Assembly: GCF_900129505.1 (NCBI RefSeq)
Contig: NZ_LT670818.1
Coordinates: 3,286,001-3,350,000 of the forward strand
DNA length: 64,000 nt
From: Bradyrhizobium erythrophlei
GTDB lineage: Bacteria; Pseudomonadota; Alphaproteobacteria; Rhizobiales; Xanthobacteraceae
Direction: 5' to 3'
The position numbers were made by a program, and so were the translations under genes. This document shows, one piece after another, positions 20,293 to 29,444 of the stretch; position 1 is the stretch's first letter; each line of letters starts with the position of its first letter. The notes under the pieces are model-generated. The model did not search any database, had not been told where the DNA came from, and was given only the letters and a program-made list of their open reading frames with translations.

Positions 20293-21708
20293 ATGGATAT
20301 GACGGCGCTTCTCCTCTCGCGAATTCAGTTCGCCTTCACCATCACGTTTCACATCATCTTTCCATCCTTCACGATCGGGCTGGCAGCCTGGCTCACCGTC
20401 CTGGAGGCCATGGGCCTTGCGACCGGCCGCCCGGTCTATCGCGTGATCTTCGAATTCTGGCTGAAGATATTCGGCATTGCATTCGGATTGGGTGTGGTAT
20501 CCGGGATCGTGATGGCATTCCAGTTCGGCACCAACTGGAGCGTGCTGTCCAAAATGTCGGGGCCGATCCAGGGACCGCTCCTGATGTACGAGACCTTTTG
20601 GGCGTTCATGCTCGAGGCCAGTTTCTTCGGCGTCCTGATCTTTGGCCGCAGCCGCGTACCGCCATGGTTCTATCTATTTTCAACCGGGATGGTTGCGCTG
20701 GGGACCACGTTTTCGGCGTTCTTCATCATGGTCAACAACAGCTGGATGCAGGTGCCATCGGGCTACGTCATGGAAAACGGCGCCTTCGTTCCGAACGATT
20801 GGACCAAGATCCTCTTCAATTCGGTGGTCTGGTCGCGATTTCCCCACATGCTGCTCGCTGCCTACCTGACCGGTGCTTTCTGTGTTGCCGCGACCGGGGC
20901 ATGGTACATTCTGCGGAAGGTATACCACGCCGAGTCCCGGATCATGCTGCGCATGGGCCTTGGTCTGGCGGCCGTGCTGATGCCGATCCAACTGCTGTTC
21001 GGACATCTGAACGGTGAGTATGTCAACACCTACCAGCCCTCGAAGATGGCGGCGATCGAGGGACGCTGGAATGACGAGAAGCCGGGCTCGGAAGTGCTGT
21101 TTGCCTGGCCTGATGTGGAGAACCGGCGCAACCTGTTCGCGATCACGTTGCCCCCGCCCTTCGGCAGCCTGATCGATTCCGACAGTTTCACGGCCGCGGA
21201 AACCGGGCTTAACAGTATCCCTCGGGAGAACTGGCCGCCGGTCGTCATTCCGTTCTTCACCTTCCGGATCATGGTGGGCTGCGGTCTGGTGATGCTGGGG
21301 CTCGCCTGGCTCGGCAGCTATCTGAGCTACAAGCACCGACTGGCGTACAATCGCCCGCTGCTTTGGGTGACTTTCCTGAGCTTTCCACTGCCCTTTGTTG
21401 CGATCATCACCGGCTGGTTCACCGCTGAGGTCGGCCGTCAGCCCTGGGTGGTCTTTGGAGTGTTGCGAACCGCGGATGCCATCACGCCATTCTTGACCAC
21501 GACCGAGGCGACGATCTCGCTTGCCATCTTCTGTTCGGTTTACGCATTCATCTTCCTGTTTGGCACGTTTTACATCTACCGGCTCATTCGCACAGGTCCT
21601 CGTGGAAAGCTGTTCGATATCCCCCATCTTGCCGTTCCGAACCGGCCGATGTCTCTGGCCGATGAAGGACCAATTGACGAAACGAGCCACGTCGGCGCAG
21701 GAGAATAA
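20293..21708 (+). CDS. cydA: Cytochrome bd-type ubiquinol oxidase subunit I (CIO type)
   Basis: Quinol-oxidising subunit of an inner-membrane bd-type terminal oxidase that reduces oxygen to water without pumping protons. The protein has 471 residues. His20 in FTITFHIIFPSFTIG is the expected heme ligand near the N-terminus, the MYETFWAFMLEASFFG segment carries the conserved Glu pair, and VGRQPW is intact. The periplasmic Q loop is short, as in the cyanide-insensitive (CioA) subclass. cydB follows two bases after the stop, so the genes form a tight operon. No cydX or cydDC is seen here. The upstream motif (20213-20255) suggests regulation together with oxdC and the other motif-linked genes. Confidence 0.95.
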   Translation: MDMTALLLSRIQFAFTITFHIIFPSFTIGLAAWLTVLEAMGLATGRPVYRVIFEFWLKIFGIAFGLGVVSGIVMAFQFGTNWSVLSKMSGPIQGPLLMYETFWAFMLEASFFGVLIFGRSRVPPWFYLFSTGMVALGTTFSAFFIMVNNSWMQVPSGYVMENGAFVPNDWTKILFNSVVWSRFPHMLLAAYLTGAFCVAATGAWYILRKVYHAESRIMLRMGLGLAAVLMPIQLLFGHLNGEYVNTYQPSKMAAIEGRWNDEKPGSEVLFAWPDVENRRNLFAITLPPPFGSLIDSDSFTAAETGLNSIPRENWPPVVIPFFTFRIMVGCGLVMLGLAWLGSYLSYKHRLAYNRPLLWVTFLSFPLPFVAIITGWFTAEVGRQPWVVFGVLRTADAITPFLTTTEATISLAIFCSVYAFIFLFGTFYIYRLIRTGPRGKLFDIPHLAVPNRPMSLADEGPIDETSHVGAGE

Positions 21709-21710
21709 CC

Positions 21711-22703
21711 ATGGTCATGTTCTGGGTCTCGCTTTTGGCCATCAGCATTCTGCTCTACGTGCTGCTCGATGGTGTTGACCTCGGCGTCGGACTACTGTTC
21801 GGACTGGCGAGCGGAGAAACCAGGCGCGGCGGCATGTTGAGCGCCGTCGCGCCGATCTGGGACGGCAACGAGACCTGGCTGGTGGTCACCGCGGTTATTC
21901 TGTGGGGAGCTTTCCCGATCGTCTATGCGACGTTGCTGTCGGCCTTCTATCTACCCCTCATTGTCATGCTGATGGGCCTGATTTTGCGCGGAGTGGCATT
22001 CGAGTTTCGTTACAAGACGCAGCGGCTGCGCTGGATCTGGGATCTGAGCTTTGCCGGCGGGTCGCTGATCGCGACCTTCATACAAGGGATGACGGTGGGT
22101 GCCCTGGTGGAAGGGTTGCCGTTCACGAACGGTGAATATTCCGGCGGTGCGGTCGGCTGGCTGACGCCGTTTGCCATCCTTTGCGGCATTGGCCTGTGCC
22201 TTGGCTACGCGCTTCTCGGTGCCTGCTGGCTGGTCAGAAAATGCGAGGGCGACGTTCGCGACGTAGCGCACCGTCAGATCCCGGTGCTTGCGGTGGGCGT
22301 ACTGACGTTCCTCGTAGTTGTCTTTGGTTACGCGCTGGCCGAAAATCTTCCGATCCTGCATCGCTGGATCGACCGGCCTTATCTGTTCGTATTCCCGGCG
22401 TTCGGAGCGATGGCAGCTATCGTGCTCGCCCTCAGCATCGTCAAACACAACGACTACTTGCCGTTCTACATGGTCACGGTGATCTTTATGTCGGCGTTCG
22501 GCACGCTGGCGCTGTCCTTCTGGCCATACATGATCCCTTCCGTCTTCACCGTCCAGCAAGCCGCCTCGCCGCAATCCAGTCTCGTGTTCATGTTCTGGGG
22601 ATGCGGGCTGATCGTCTTCCCGCTCATGCTCATCTACACCATCGTCAGCTACAGCGTCTTCCGAGGTAAGGTCAGGGAAACAACCGGATACGGACACCAT
22701 TGA
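21711..22703 (+). CDS. cydB: Cytochrome bd-type ubiquinol oxidase subunit II
   Basis: Partner subunit of CydA, 330 residues with eight or nine membrane segments. Family marks are the start LLYVLLDGVDLGVGLLFGL, PIWDGNETWLV, and the C-terminal PYMIPSVFTVQQAASPQSSL, which resembles the YP-I-P segments of CioB. The ATG lies two bases after the cydA stop, indicating translational coupling. The two subunits together form the heme-b/d or heme-b-only oxidase; heme content cannot be told from sequence. A 229-base gap separates it from the di-heme cytochrome gene on the same strand. Confidence 0.95.
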   Translation: MVMFWVSLLAISILLYVLLDGVDLGVGLLFGLASGETRRGGMLSAVAPIWDGNETWLVVTAVILWGAFPIVYATLLSAFYLPLIVMLMGLILRGVAFEFRYKTQRLRWIWDLSFAGGSLIATFIQGMTVGALVEGLPFTNGEYSGGAVGWLTPFAILCGIGLCLGYALLGACWLVRKCEGDVRDVAHRQIPVLAVGVLTFLVVVFGYALAENLPILHRWIDRPYLFVFPAFGAMAAIVLALSIVKHNDYLPFYMVTVIFMSAFGTLALSFWPYMIPSVFTVQQAASPQSSLVFMFWGCGLIVFPLMLIYTIVSYSVFRGKVRETTGYGHH

Positions 22704-22932
22704 ATTTCAGACAAAGAGCCGAGCGACTACGTGTCCACGCGGAGTGTTCCTCCGAGGTCGCAAATTCGAAATGAAGGCGCCGGCGAAGATCGGCGTCGCG
22801 AGAGAAGAGGATCGCGCATCGAGTGTGGTTGCGTGTAAGGCTTGATGCCATAACCGTTCTTGAAGGTAAGTAACTCACGCAACTTCGAAGTGAATGCGGG
22901 GGCGCCCAGGGAGAAACATCAAGGAGAGCGTC

Positions 22933-24327
22933 ATGATCCTAATGAAGACCAGGGTTCTGGCCGGAGTGGCCGCTTGCATTGTTGTGTCCAGCTTCGCCTA
23001 CGCACAGCAAGGGCCACGCGGGAAGTCGAGCTACATGCCGGTGGACATCATGGAACCCTTCTCAGCGATCCTCGCCAGGCTGTCCGCACAGAAGCCGGAT
23101 GTCACGCGCGAGCACATGGCGCTTCTCAACGAGCGGTATGACCTGAGCGATCGGCCGGCGGCCGGCATCACCATGGACCGCACAAAACCGGTGCAGGAAG
23201 GAGTTCGCGTCAAGCTCCCGGCAGGAAAGACCTGGGAGGCTCTTGCGAATATGAGCCCGGAGCAGATTCGCGAGGAGAACGCGTTTCCCAAAGGATTCTA
23301 TCCGTTACCCCATCCGAAGCATTCGGCAGGCGGCTTCGTGTTCCCGCACTTCCTGATCGACGAGATCAAGCGGCAGGAGGGACGCGATCTCACGCGTTTC
23401 GACGTCGAGTATGACATCCCCGACCACTTCTTGCCGGAGTTCCCGCCGCCGATGTATCTCAATCAGCGCACTGACCTCGGCGACGTTACGCAAGGCAAGC
23501 TCGTCACCATCGAGAATTATTACGAGCTGTTTAACGGCATTGTCCCTCCCAAGCAGTTGGAAGGGCTGCGGCTGCTCCTCACTGCGTTCCCGCAGCAGCA
23601 ATTCAATCTGACCGAGGACCGCCGTTCCGAGCTGCCGAGCCGTGGCTCAGCGTGCTTTGACTGTCACTCGAACGGCCACACCAACAAGGCCACGCACCTG
23701 GCTCCCGATGCCCGTCCGGAAGAATCCCGTCATCGCGTCGTCACCCCGACGCTGCGCGGCGTGCAAATCCAGCGGCTGTTCGGCTCGCAGCGCGCGCTCA
23801 AGACCATCGAGGATTTCACCCAATTCGAACAGGCAGGAGCCTATTTCGACGGTGACCACGTGATCGCCGCCAAGAAGGGTCTGAACCCCCTCGATCGGAT
23901 CAGCCAGGTCGGCTTGATGGCAGAGTTCCAGGAGGAACTGGGCTTCCCGCCGGCCCCGAAGCTTGACGTGTTCGGCAGGCTCGATCCGACCAAGGCCACG
24001 CAAGCCGAACTGCGCGGCCAGGAGGTCTTCTTCGGCAAGGGCCGGTGCAGTGCCTGCCACGCCGCGCCTTATTACACCGACGACCTGATGCATGATCTCA
24101 AGACCGAGCGCTTCTTCAAGCCGGAGATGATCAACGGCATGAGTGAAGTCGGTGACGGAGCCGTCAAGACCTTCCCGCTGCGCGGCATCAAGGATTCGCC
24201 GCCCTATATGCACGACGGGCGCCTGCTGACGCTCGATGATACGGTCGAGTTCTTCAATTTGGTGCTCGGCACGAAACTAACGAGCGACGAAAAGCGTGAT
24301 CTGGTTGCGTTCCTTCGCACCCTCTGA
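22933..24327 (+). CDS. Exported di-heme cytochrome c, peroxidase-like
   Basis: A 464-residue periplasmic protein with a signal peptide (cleavage near AYAQQ, residue 24) and two c-type heme motifs, CFDCH at residue 241 and CSACH at residue 372. The spacing and the C-terminal PLRGIKDSPPYMHDGRLLTLDDTVEFFN segment place it in the di-heme cytochrome c peroxidase/MauG-like superfamily, in a divergent group with a long N-terminal region. The actual substrate is unknown. AAGGAG lies just before the ATG at 22933. It follows cydAB on the same strand and may extend that transcription unit; no copy of the shared motif is seen directly upstream. Confidence 0.85.
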   Translation: MILMKTRVLAGVAACIVVSSFAYAQQGPRGKSSYMPVDIMEPFSAILARLSAQKPDVTREHMALLNERYDLSDRPAAGITMDRTKPVQEGVRVKLPAGKTWEALANMSPEQIREENAFPKGFYPLPHPKHSAGGFVFPHFLIDEIKRQEGRDLTRFDVEYDIPDHFLPEFPPPMYLNQRTDLGDVTQGKLVTIENYYELFNGIVPPKQLEGLRLLLTAFPQQQFNLTEDRRSELPSRGSACFDCHSNGHTNKATHLAPDARPEESRHRVVTPTLRGVQIQRLFGSQRALKTIEDFTQFEQAGAYFDGDHVIAAKKGLNPLDRISQVGLMAEFQEELGFPPAPKLDVFGRLDPTKATQAELRGQEVFFGKGRCSACHAAPYYTDDLMHDLKTERFFKPEMINGMSEVGDGAVKTFPLRGIKDSPPYMHDGRLLTLDDTVEFFNLVLGTKLTSDEKRDLVAFLRTL

Positions 24328-24817
24328 CCACCATCATCACTCGTCCTCTCATGACATTCTCCTTTGGGATGGGCGGGACTTTCCGCAACAGAAATAGTCG
24401 GACGCTGGCGTGTCCCAACAAGGCAATCGCCGACGTCGCGATAGACTGAAGATGAGGATCGCTATTCGCCTTCTCTACTAAATTCGCGTTCAGTCGTCCG
24501 AAATTGAAACGCCTGGTGAGACCAGGCATTACAAGTTCGTGGTCATCAGTTTTGCTTCGGATGATTCTGAACCGGCTTTGGCGACGGGCTATCAACCAAC
24601 GGTGACTCCGCACTGCTTTTAGCTTTTAGCCTTGGCTTCTTGCGGAGCGAAGTTGGAGCAAAGCATCAAAAGTGCGCCGCACTGAGTGGTGTAGATGCGA
24701 CTTTTATGTTCAGAATTCCTGTTACGCTATTTGGGCGAGCCGCTGGTAGCTATTCGCCGCCACGACGGTAGCGTGTCCTCTGCATGCGGACGAATTGGAC
24801 ACCGCTGCGGTCCTCGA
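24328..24817. other. Intergenic region with orphan promoter motif and small reading frame
   Basis: No established gene. It holds copy 4 of the recurrent motif. On the minus strand, beyond that motif, AAAGGAG precedes an ATG at 24352 that opens a 32-codon frame running into the end of the cytochrome gene. This looks like the start of a gene whose body has been lost. Confidence 0.35.
24450..24492 (-). promoter_or_regulatory. Recurrent activator/-10 motif, copy 4 (orphan)
   Basis: Minus strand TGAA-CGCGAA-TTTAGTAG (24475-24492), 19 bases, then TCATCT (24450-24455). The nearest plausible start codon on that strand is at 24352, with a good ribosome binding site but only a short frame. Confidence 0.45.
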
Positions 24818-25414
24818 TCATTCGGCGGGCACCGGCTGTGCGCCGCTGGGAGCCGCTTGCTTCTTATGTCCGAACAGCCGGTTCTGCAGCTTGTCGAGAT
24901 AGATGTAGACGACGGGCGTCGTGTAGAGGGTGAGGATCTGCGACACCGCGAGGCCGCCGACGATGGCGTAACCGAGCGGTTGGCGGATCTCCGAGCCAAC
25001 CCCCGTACCCACCATCATCGGCACGGCGCCGAGCAGCGCCGCCATCGTCGTCATCAGAATTGGCCGGAAGCGCTTGATGCAGGCCTGATAGATCGATTCC
25101 TCCGTCGTGAGGCCTTCACTCTGTTCGGCTTGCATGGCGAAATCCACCAGCATGATGCCGTTCTTCTTGACGATGCCAATCAGCAGTATGAGGCCGACGA
25201 TCGCGATCACGCTGAGATCGATATGCACCGCCATCAGCAGCAGGGCGCCGACGCCGGCTGAGGGGAGCGCAGAGATAATCGTGATCGGGTGGATCAGGCT
25301 CTCATAGAGCACGCCGAGGATGAGGTAGATAACGAACAACGCCGCGAGTATGAGGATCGACGTGCTCTTAGCTGGGCGCAGTGCGAAGGGTAGGAATTGT
25401 GCGTCGATGCTCAT
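24818..25414 (-). pseudogene. RND permease C-terminal fragment fused to a foreign start
   Basis: A 198-codon frame. Residues from about 19 onward match the last quarter of HAE1 RND permeases: membrane segments TM8-TM12, with [18 protein letters not shown] carrying the TM10 lysine, and [20 protein letters not shown]. The first 15 residues ([15 protein letters not shown]) do not belong to that family. They resemble the first residues of the RpoH-type sigma factor at 29445-30377 (MNIDAEFTLLAFRPA), and the promoter and leader are also similar. The pump fragment therefore seems to have been joined to a copy of that 5' region. It cannot transport, but it has a ribosome binding site and could be expressed. 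Confidence 0.8.
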
Positions 25415-26055
25415 GTCAACTCCTCTTTCGCGGAAAGCCGGATGTCTTCTCCGCCCGAAGCTCGAGCGAACTACTGAAATGATAGGTGGGAGGCATCGCG
25501 GAGCCACTAAAATGGCGTTTAGGACACGAAATTCGAGTTCAATCGAGACGTGCGGAGCTTTGGGTCGAATCCAGCTGCCCGGACCCGATCTGATTTGATG
25601 CGAGATCGTCCATTTTGGACCCTCTAACCCAAGCTATCTCGTTACTTCGACCGCGCGCGCTGCTGTGAAAGCAACTGGATGCATCGGGCCGCTGGTCAGT
25701 CCGATTGCAGAAAACGATGGCGTGTTTTCTTGCGTGGTAGCTCAGGGAAGTTGTCTGTTTCAAATGGCTGGGCGGGATTCGAGAAAACTCGAAGAGGATG
25801 ATTTTCCTGCTGAGGGCTTCCGCACCGTAATGAATCCTCGGAAACGGCGATAGTTCGCCGAGCCCGCTTGCAAAGAAGCTCTTTGAGGTGCCCGGACTGC
25901 AACTGACGCAGATCGGCGACCCGGGCGAGGGAGCTGTCACCCGGATATTGGGCGGACGCACCGTCTTTGACGACAGCGTTTCCCCAAGGATCGGGTATGG
26001 CGCGGCCTGGCATCGCAGCGCCGATCCTCGCGTCCGCGAGGATCGGCGTCGCAAC
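25415..26055. other. Intergenic region, no gene supported
   Basis: Apart from motif copy 5 (25479-25521), this 641-base stretch holds only frames without recognisable similarity or ribosome binding sites. It looks like degraded sequence between the RND fragment and the small secreted protein. Confidence 0.4.
25479..25521 (-). promoter_or_regulatory. Recurrent activator/-10 motif, copy 5 (RND fragment)
   Basis: Minus strand TAAA-CGCCAT-TTTAGTGG (25504-25521), 19 bases, then TATCAT (25479-25484), ending 64 bases before the start at 25414. The sequence from here to the start codon is closely similar to that in front of the sigma factor gene. Confidence 0.65.
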
Positions 26056-26325
26056 TTAGCGCTCTTCGTCGTAATATGGATTCTGAAGCGCAGCATCCGG
26101 CACGGGGCTATAGTGAAGGTGCCAGCTGCCAAGGCGCTGACATTGGCCGACGCCGGCCATCAGCTGGCCGGCGTTCATCGCGGGCCCGTCGTCGGCAACA
26201 GCGTCGCCCGCGGGCGTTGTGCAGGAGCCCGGGCCACGGCCCGCCGCAAGGCTGGCGCCTGGTGTTACCAGTGGCAGGATCGCTGCAAGCGCGACTGCCG
26301 CACTCAGAGTTCTCAGATTTTTCAT
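26056..26325 (-). CDS. Small secreted protein, unknown function
   Basis: An 89-residue protein with a signal peptide (hydrophobic residues 7-24, cleavage near SLAAG). The mature part has Cys residues in GSCTTPAG and VGQCQRLGSW, possibly a disulfide, and ends in a short acidic tail (NPYYDEER). No family function is recognised. The ATG at 26325 follows a GGAG element. Motif copy 6 lies upstream with the same spacing as the copies before the sigma factor and the RND fragment, which supports a real, co-regulated gene. Confidence 0.7.
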   Translation of the reverse strand: MKNLRTLSAAVALAAILPLVTPGASLAAGRGPGSCTTPAGDAVADDGPAMNAGQLMAGVGQCQRLGSWHLHYSPVPDAALQNPYYDEER

Positions 26326-26881
26326 CGTTGCTCCATTTCTTCGGTTTGAAACCATCCCGCCGTCGGTCATCGACGCCGTTACATTCTGATGTAGGTTCGC
26401 AATCCGCCGGTACCTACTAAATTGTGTTTTAGAGAATGGCCTGTTTTGAATAGGCGAAGGCCTATTTCGACGGGCACCCGCGAATCGCATGATGGGCGTA
26501 CGTTTCAAGCGTTTGTCAGATCCCGCCTCAACAACATGAAGGAATGGTGCTTGGTTGTAACGATGATGCCGCATCGTGCGGGATCAGGGGTTGATAGCTT
26601 GCCTGAAATGTCCAACTAAATTCGCGTTTATTGTTTTGGCGCCGCCTCAGCGAGGTCTTTGCAAGCATCGAGTTGAATTCGAATATTGTGTCTGTGAATT
26701 TTGAGTTAATCGTCGAAACATAACGTTGAGTGTTCGCGCGTCCGACTTAGAAAAATTAACAATATTGTTATTTGAGCGGGCGGCGGTCGTTCCCGATATT
26801 TATCGTATCAACTGTGTTGGTGAGCATTTATCCATCACGGAATATCTCACGGCTATCGTGCCGACGATAATGGAGAGCGCA
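26326..26881. other. Divergent intergenic region with two motif cores and a 14-bp palindrome
   Basis: Contains motif copy 6 (26389-26431) and the core of copy 7 (TAAA-CGCGAA-TTTAGTTG on the minus strand, 26613-26630), which lacks a -10-like hexamer in either direction. It also contains the perfect palindrome TAACAATATTGTTA (26757-26770), 111 bases before the oxidoreductase start at 26882. No further gene is supported. Confidence 0.45.
26389..26431 (-). promoter_or_regulatory. Recurrent activator/-10 motif, copy 6 (small secreted protein)
   Basis: Minus strand TAAA-ACACAA-TTTAGTAG (26414-26431), 19 bases, then CTACAT (26389-26394), ending 63 bases before the start at 26325. Confidence 0.55.
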
Positions 26882-29179
26882 ATGAGGGAAGACGAAGTTG
26901 CGGGGGTCGGCGACTACGAGGGAGCGGCCGCGGGGTGGGGTGCCCTGAAAGCCGTGGCAGATGCCGTTCGCGGTCAGAAGGCCATTGTGAAAGAGACTCG
27001 CGGTCTTCTTACCATGAACCAGCCGCACGGGTTCGATTGCCCGGGCTGCGCCTGGCCCGATCCGAAGCATACGTCGTCGTTCGAGTTCTGCGAGAATGGA
27101 GCGAAAGCCGTCTCATGGGAAGCGACCGCCAAGCGAACGACACCGGAGTTCTTTGCGGCGCATACGGTCAGCGAACTCTGGAATTGGCCGGACTTCGACC
27201 TGGAGAATGAGGGTCGTCTCACGCACCCGATGGCCTACGACCGGGCAACGGATCGATACCTGCCCATTTCCTGGGACAAGGCGCTGGCGAAAATCGGCGC
27301 CGCGCTGCGTGGATTGCCACACCCCGATATGGCGGAGTTTTACACATCCGGCCGCGCCTCCAACGAGGCGGCTTTCCTCTATCAGGTGTTTGCGCGGGAA
27401 TACGGAACCAACAACTTTCCCGACTGCTCGAACATGTGTCACGAGGCGACGAGCGTCGGCCTGCCGGAGTCGATCGGGGTTGGCAAGGGAACAGTGACTT
27501 TGGAGGATTTCCAGTATGCCGACGCGGTCTTTTGCATCGGACACAATCCCGGGACCAATCATCCGCGCATGCTGACGACGCTGCGCGAGGTCTCGAAGCG
27601 AGGCGTGCCGATCATCGTGTTAAACCCGCTTCGTGAGCGCGGGCTGGAGCGGTTTACGTCGCCGCAGCACCCCGTCGAGATGTTGACGCTGAATTCGACG
27701 CCGATCGCGTCAACCTACCATCTGGTGAAGGTCGGCGGGGACATCGCAGTGCTGAAGGGAATCATGAAGACCGTCGTGGCACTCGACGCGAAAAGTCTTG
27801 CGGAAGGAGGTCCCGGTGTCCTCGACCGCGAATTTATTGGGAGGCATACAACGGGCATCGATGAACTACTGGCTGACCTTGATGCAACCTCCTGGGTTGC
27901 GATTGAGCAGGCGTCGGGTCTGTCGCGCTCAGATATCGAGTTCGCGGGCGGTATCTACGCCAAGGCAGAGCGGGTCATCATCAATTACGGCATGGGGATC
28001 ACCCAGCATCGCCACGGCACGGGCAATGTGCAGCAGATCGCCAATCTGTTGATGCTCCGCGGCAATATCGGTCGCAAGGGCGCCGGCATTTCTCCGCTGC
28101 GCGGCCACTCCAATGTGCAGGGAGATCGCACGGTCGGCATTACTGAGATTCCAAGTGATGCGCTTCTGAACGCAATAGGCCGCGTCTTCGGATTTGAACC
28201 GCCGCGCAACAAGGGCCACAACGCGCTCGAAGCGGTCGAGGCGATTCGGGACGGGCGCTCGAAGGCTCTGGTCTGTCTTGGCGGCAATCTTGCCGTTGCG
28301 ATGTCCGACCCGGAAGTGACGTTCAAGGCGATGCGGAATCTCGATCTTGCGGTTCATATCGCCACCAAGCTAAATCGCTCCCATTTGCTGTTGGCGAAAC
28401 AATCTTTCATTCTTCCCTGCCTGGGGCGGACCGAGATTGACACTCAGGCGAGCGGTCCCCAGTCGATTACCGTGGAAGATTCAATGTCGATGGTTCACGC
28501 TTCGCGCGGCGGACTGAAACCCGCGTCCGAGCATCTCAAGTCGGAACCAGCAATCATCGCGGAGATGGCGCGGGCAACGTTGCCGAACACGCGGGTCGGA
28601 TGGGCGGAGCTGGTTTCAGATTATGGCAAGATCCGCGATTGCATCGAGGCGGTCTTTCCGGATTTTGCAGACTTCAATGCCCGGATCAAGCAGCCGGGTG
28701 GATTTCGGCTGCGCGTTGCTGCATCGGAGCGTGAGTGGCTGACACCGACGAAGAAGGCCAATTTTTTCGTATATTCCGGGCTCGATGAAGATCCGCGTGT
28801 CGCGAATCGTGAAGCTCTCACGCTCACAACAATCAGAAGTCATGATCAGTACAATACGACGATCTACGGCATGAATGATCGCTATCGTGGAGTTACGGGG
28901 CGCCGTGACGTCGTGTTCGTCAACGAACGCGATCTCTCCAGTCGCGGGCTGAAGCACGGCGATCTCGTCGATATGACGGTCGTACCCGATACTGTATCGA
29001 AGCCGGGGCAGCGGGTCATGCGCAATCTGACAGCGATCGCGTATGACATCGCGCAGGGCTCTGTCGCGGCGTACTATCCGGAGGCAAATGTCCTGGTTGC
29101 GCTCGATCAATACGACGTCAAATCCGGAACACCCTCTTACAAGTCGACTCCCGTTCTGATCTGCGCCGCGCAAAGCTAG
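26882..29179 (+). CDS. FdhF/YdeP-type molybdopterin oxidoreductase alpha subunit
   Basis: A 765-residue protein of the formate-dehydrogenase-H-like YdeP group. It is expected to carry a bis-molybdopterin cofactor and one Fe-S cluster. Cys53 and Cys56 in GFDCPGCAWPDP are the visible cluster ligands, with a further Cys in FEFCENG; no selenocysteine codon is seen. Family segments include FYTSGRASNEAAFLYQVFAR, NPGTNHPRML, MGITQHRHGTGNVQQIANL and RGHSNVQGDRT. The ATG at 26882, behind GGAGAG, gives the usual length; the frame is open upstream without similarity. The true substrate of YdeP is unsettled; E. coli ydeP is linked to acid resistance. Next to oxalate decarboxylase, formate chemistry is an attractive but unproven role. 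Confidence 0.88.
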   Translation: MREDEVAGVGDYEGAAAGWGALKAVADAVRGQKAIVKETRGLLTMNQPHGFDCPGCAWPDPKHTSSFEFCENGAKAVSWEATAKRTTPEFFAAHTVSELWNWPDFDLENEGRLTHPMAYDRATDRYLPISWDKALAKIGAALRGLPHPDMAEFYTSGRASNEAAFLYQVFAREYGTNNFPDCSNMCHEATSVGLPESIGVGKGTVTLEDFQYADAVFCIGHNPGTNHPRMLTTLREVSKRGVPIIVLNPLRERGLERFTSPQHPVEMLTLNSTPIASTYHLVKVGGDIAVLKGIMKTVVALDAKSLAEGGPGVLDREFIGRHTTGIDELLADLDATSWVAIEQASGLSRSDIEFAGGIYAKAERVIINYGMGITQHRHGTGNVQQIANLLMLRGNIGRKGAGISPLRGHSNVQGDRTVGITEIPSDALLNAIGRVFGFEPPRNKGHNALEAVEAIRDGRSKALVCLGGNLAVAMSDPEVTFKAMRNLDLAVHIATKLNRSHLLLAKQSFILPCLGRTEIDTQASGPQSITVEDSMSMVHASRGGLKPASEHLKSEPAIIAEMARATLPNTRVGWAELVSDYGKIRDCIEAVFPDFADFNARIKQPGGFRLRVAASEREWLTPTKKANFFVYSGLDEDPRVANREALTLTTIRSHDQYNTTIYGMNDRYRGVTGRRDVVFVNERDLSSRGLKHGDLVDMTVVPDTVSKPGQRVMRNLTAIAYDIAQGSVAAYYPEANVLVALDQYDVKSGTPSYKSTPVLICAAQS

Positions 29180-29317
29180 ATATAAAATGGATATGCGCGT
29201 GCGGCGAAGGGCGGCCGTCGTCGGTGCCGGCCAAGCAGCATACCGTATTCAATTGTGTGGGAAGCGTTTCGGATGAGTTGCGGGGTGAAAGAAGCGAGAA
29301 ATTAGAGCATGAAATTG

Positions 29318-29379
29318 GCCATGCGGGAGCAGTTAAACTGTCGCATGGCGGGCGGCCGGCGGGGATCGAATCCCCTGCC
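29318..29379. repeat. Two adjacent strong hairpins in a convergent intergenic region
   Basis: GCCATGCG (29318-29325) pairs with CGCATGGC (29342-29349), enclosing a further CAGTT/AACTG stem. GGC-GGGGAT (29358-29366) then pairs with ATCCCC-T-GCC (29370-29379). They lie between the convergent oxidoreductase and sigma factor genes and could end transcription, though neither is followed by a T run. The second hairpin resembles a tRNA T-arm (ATCGAAT loop). Confidence 0.4.
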
Positions 29380-29444
29380 AGCCTCCGAACCTGCAATGCG
29401 ACCCGATCAGCACCGATCGCAGCGAGTTGCCTTTCGAAGGCCTG

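Noticed and set aside
25539..26132. 197-codon minus-strand frame
   Set aside because: No domain similarity, poor codon pattern, overlaps the end of the small secreted gene in another frame.
29340..29390. tRNA gene
   Set aside because: Only a T-arm-like hairpin is present; no acceptor stem partner, D-arm or anticodon arm of canonical form.
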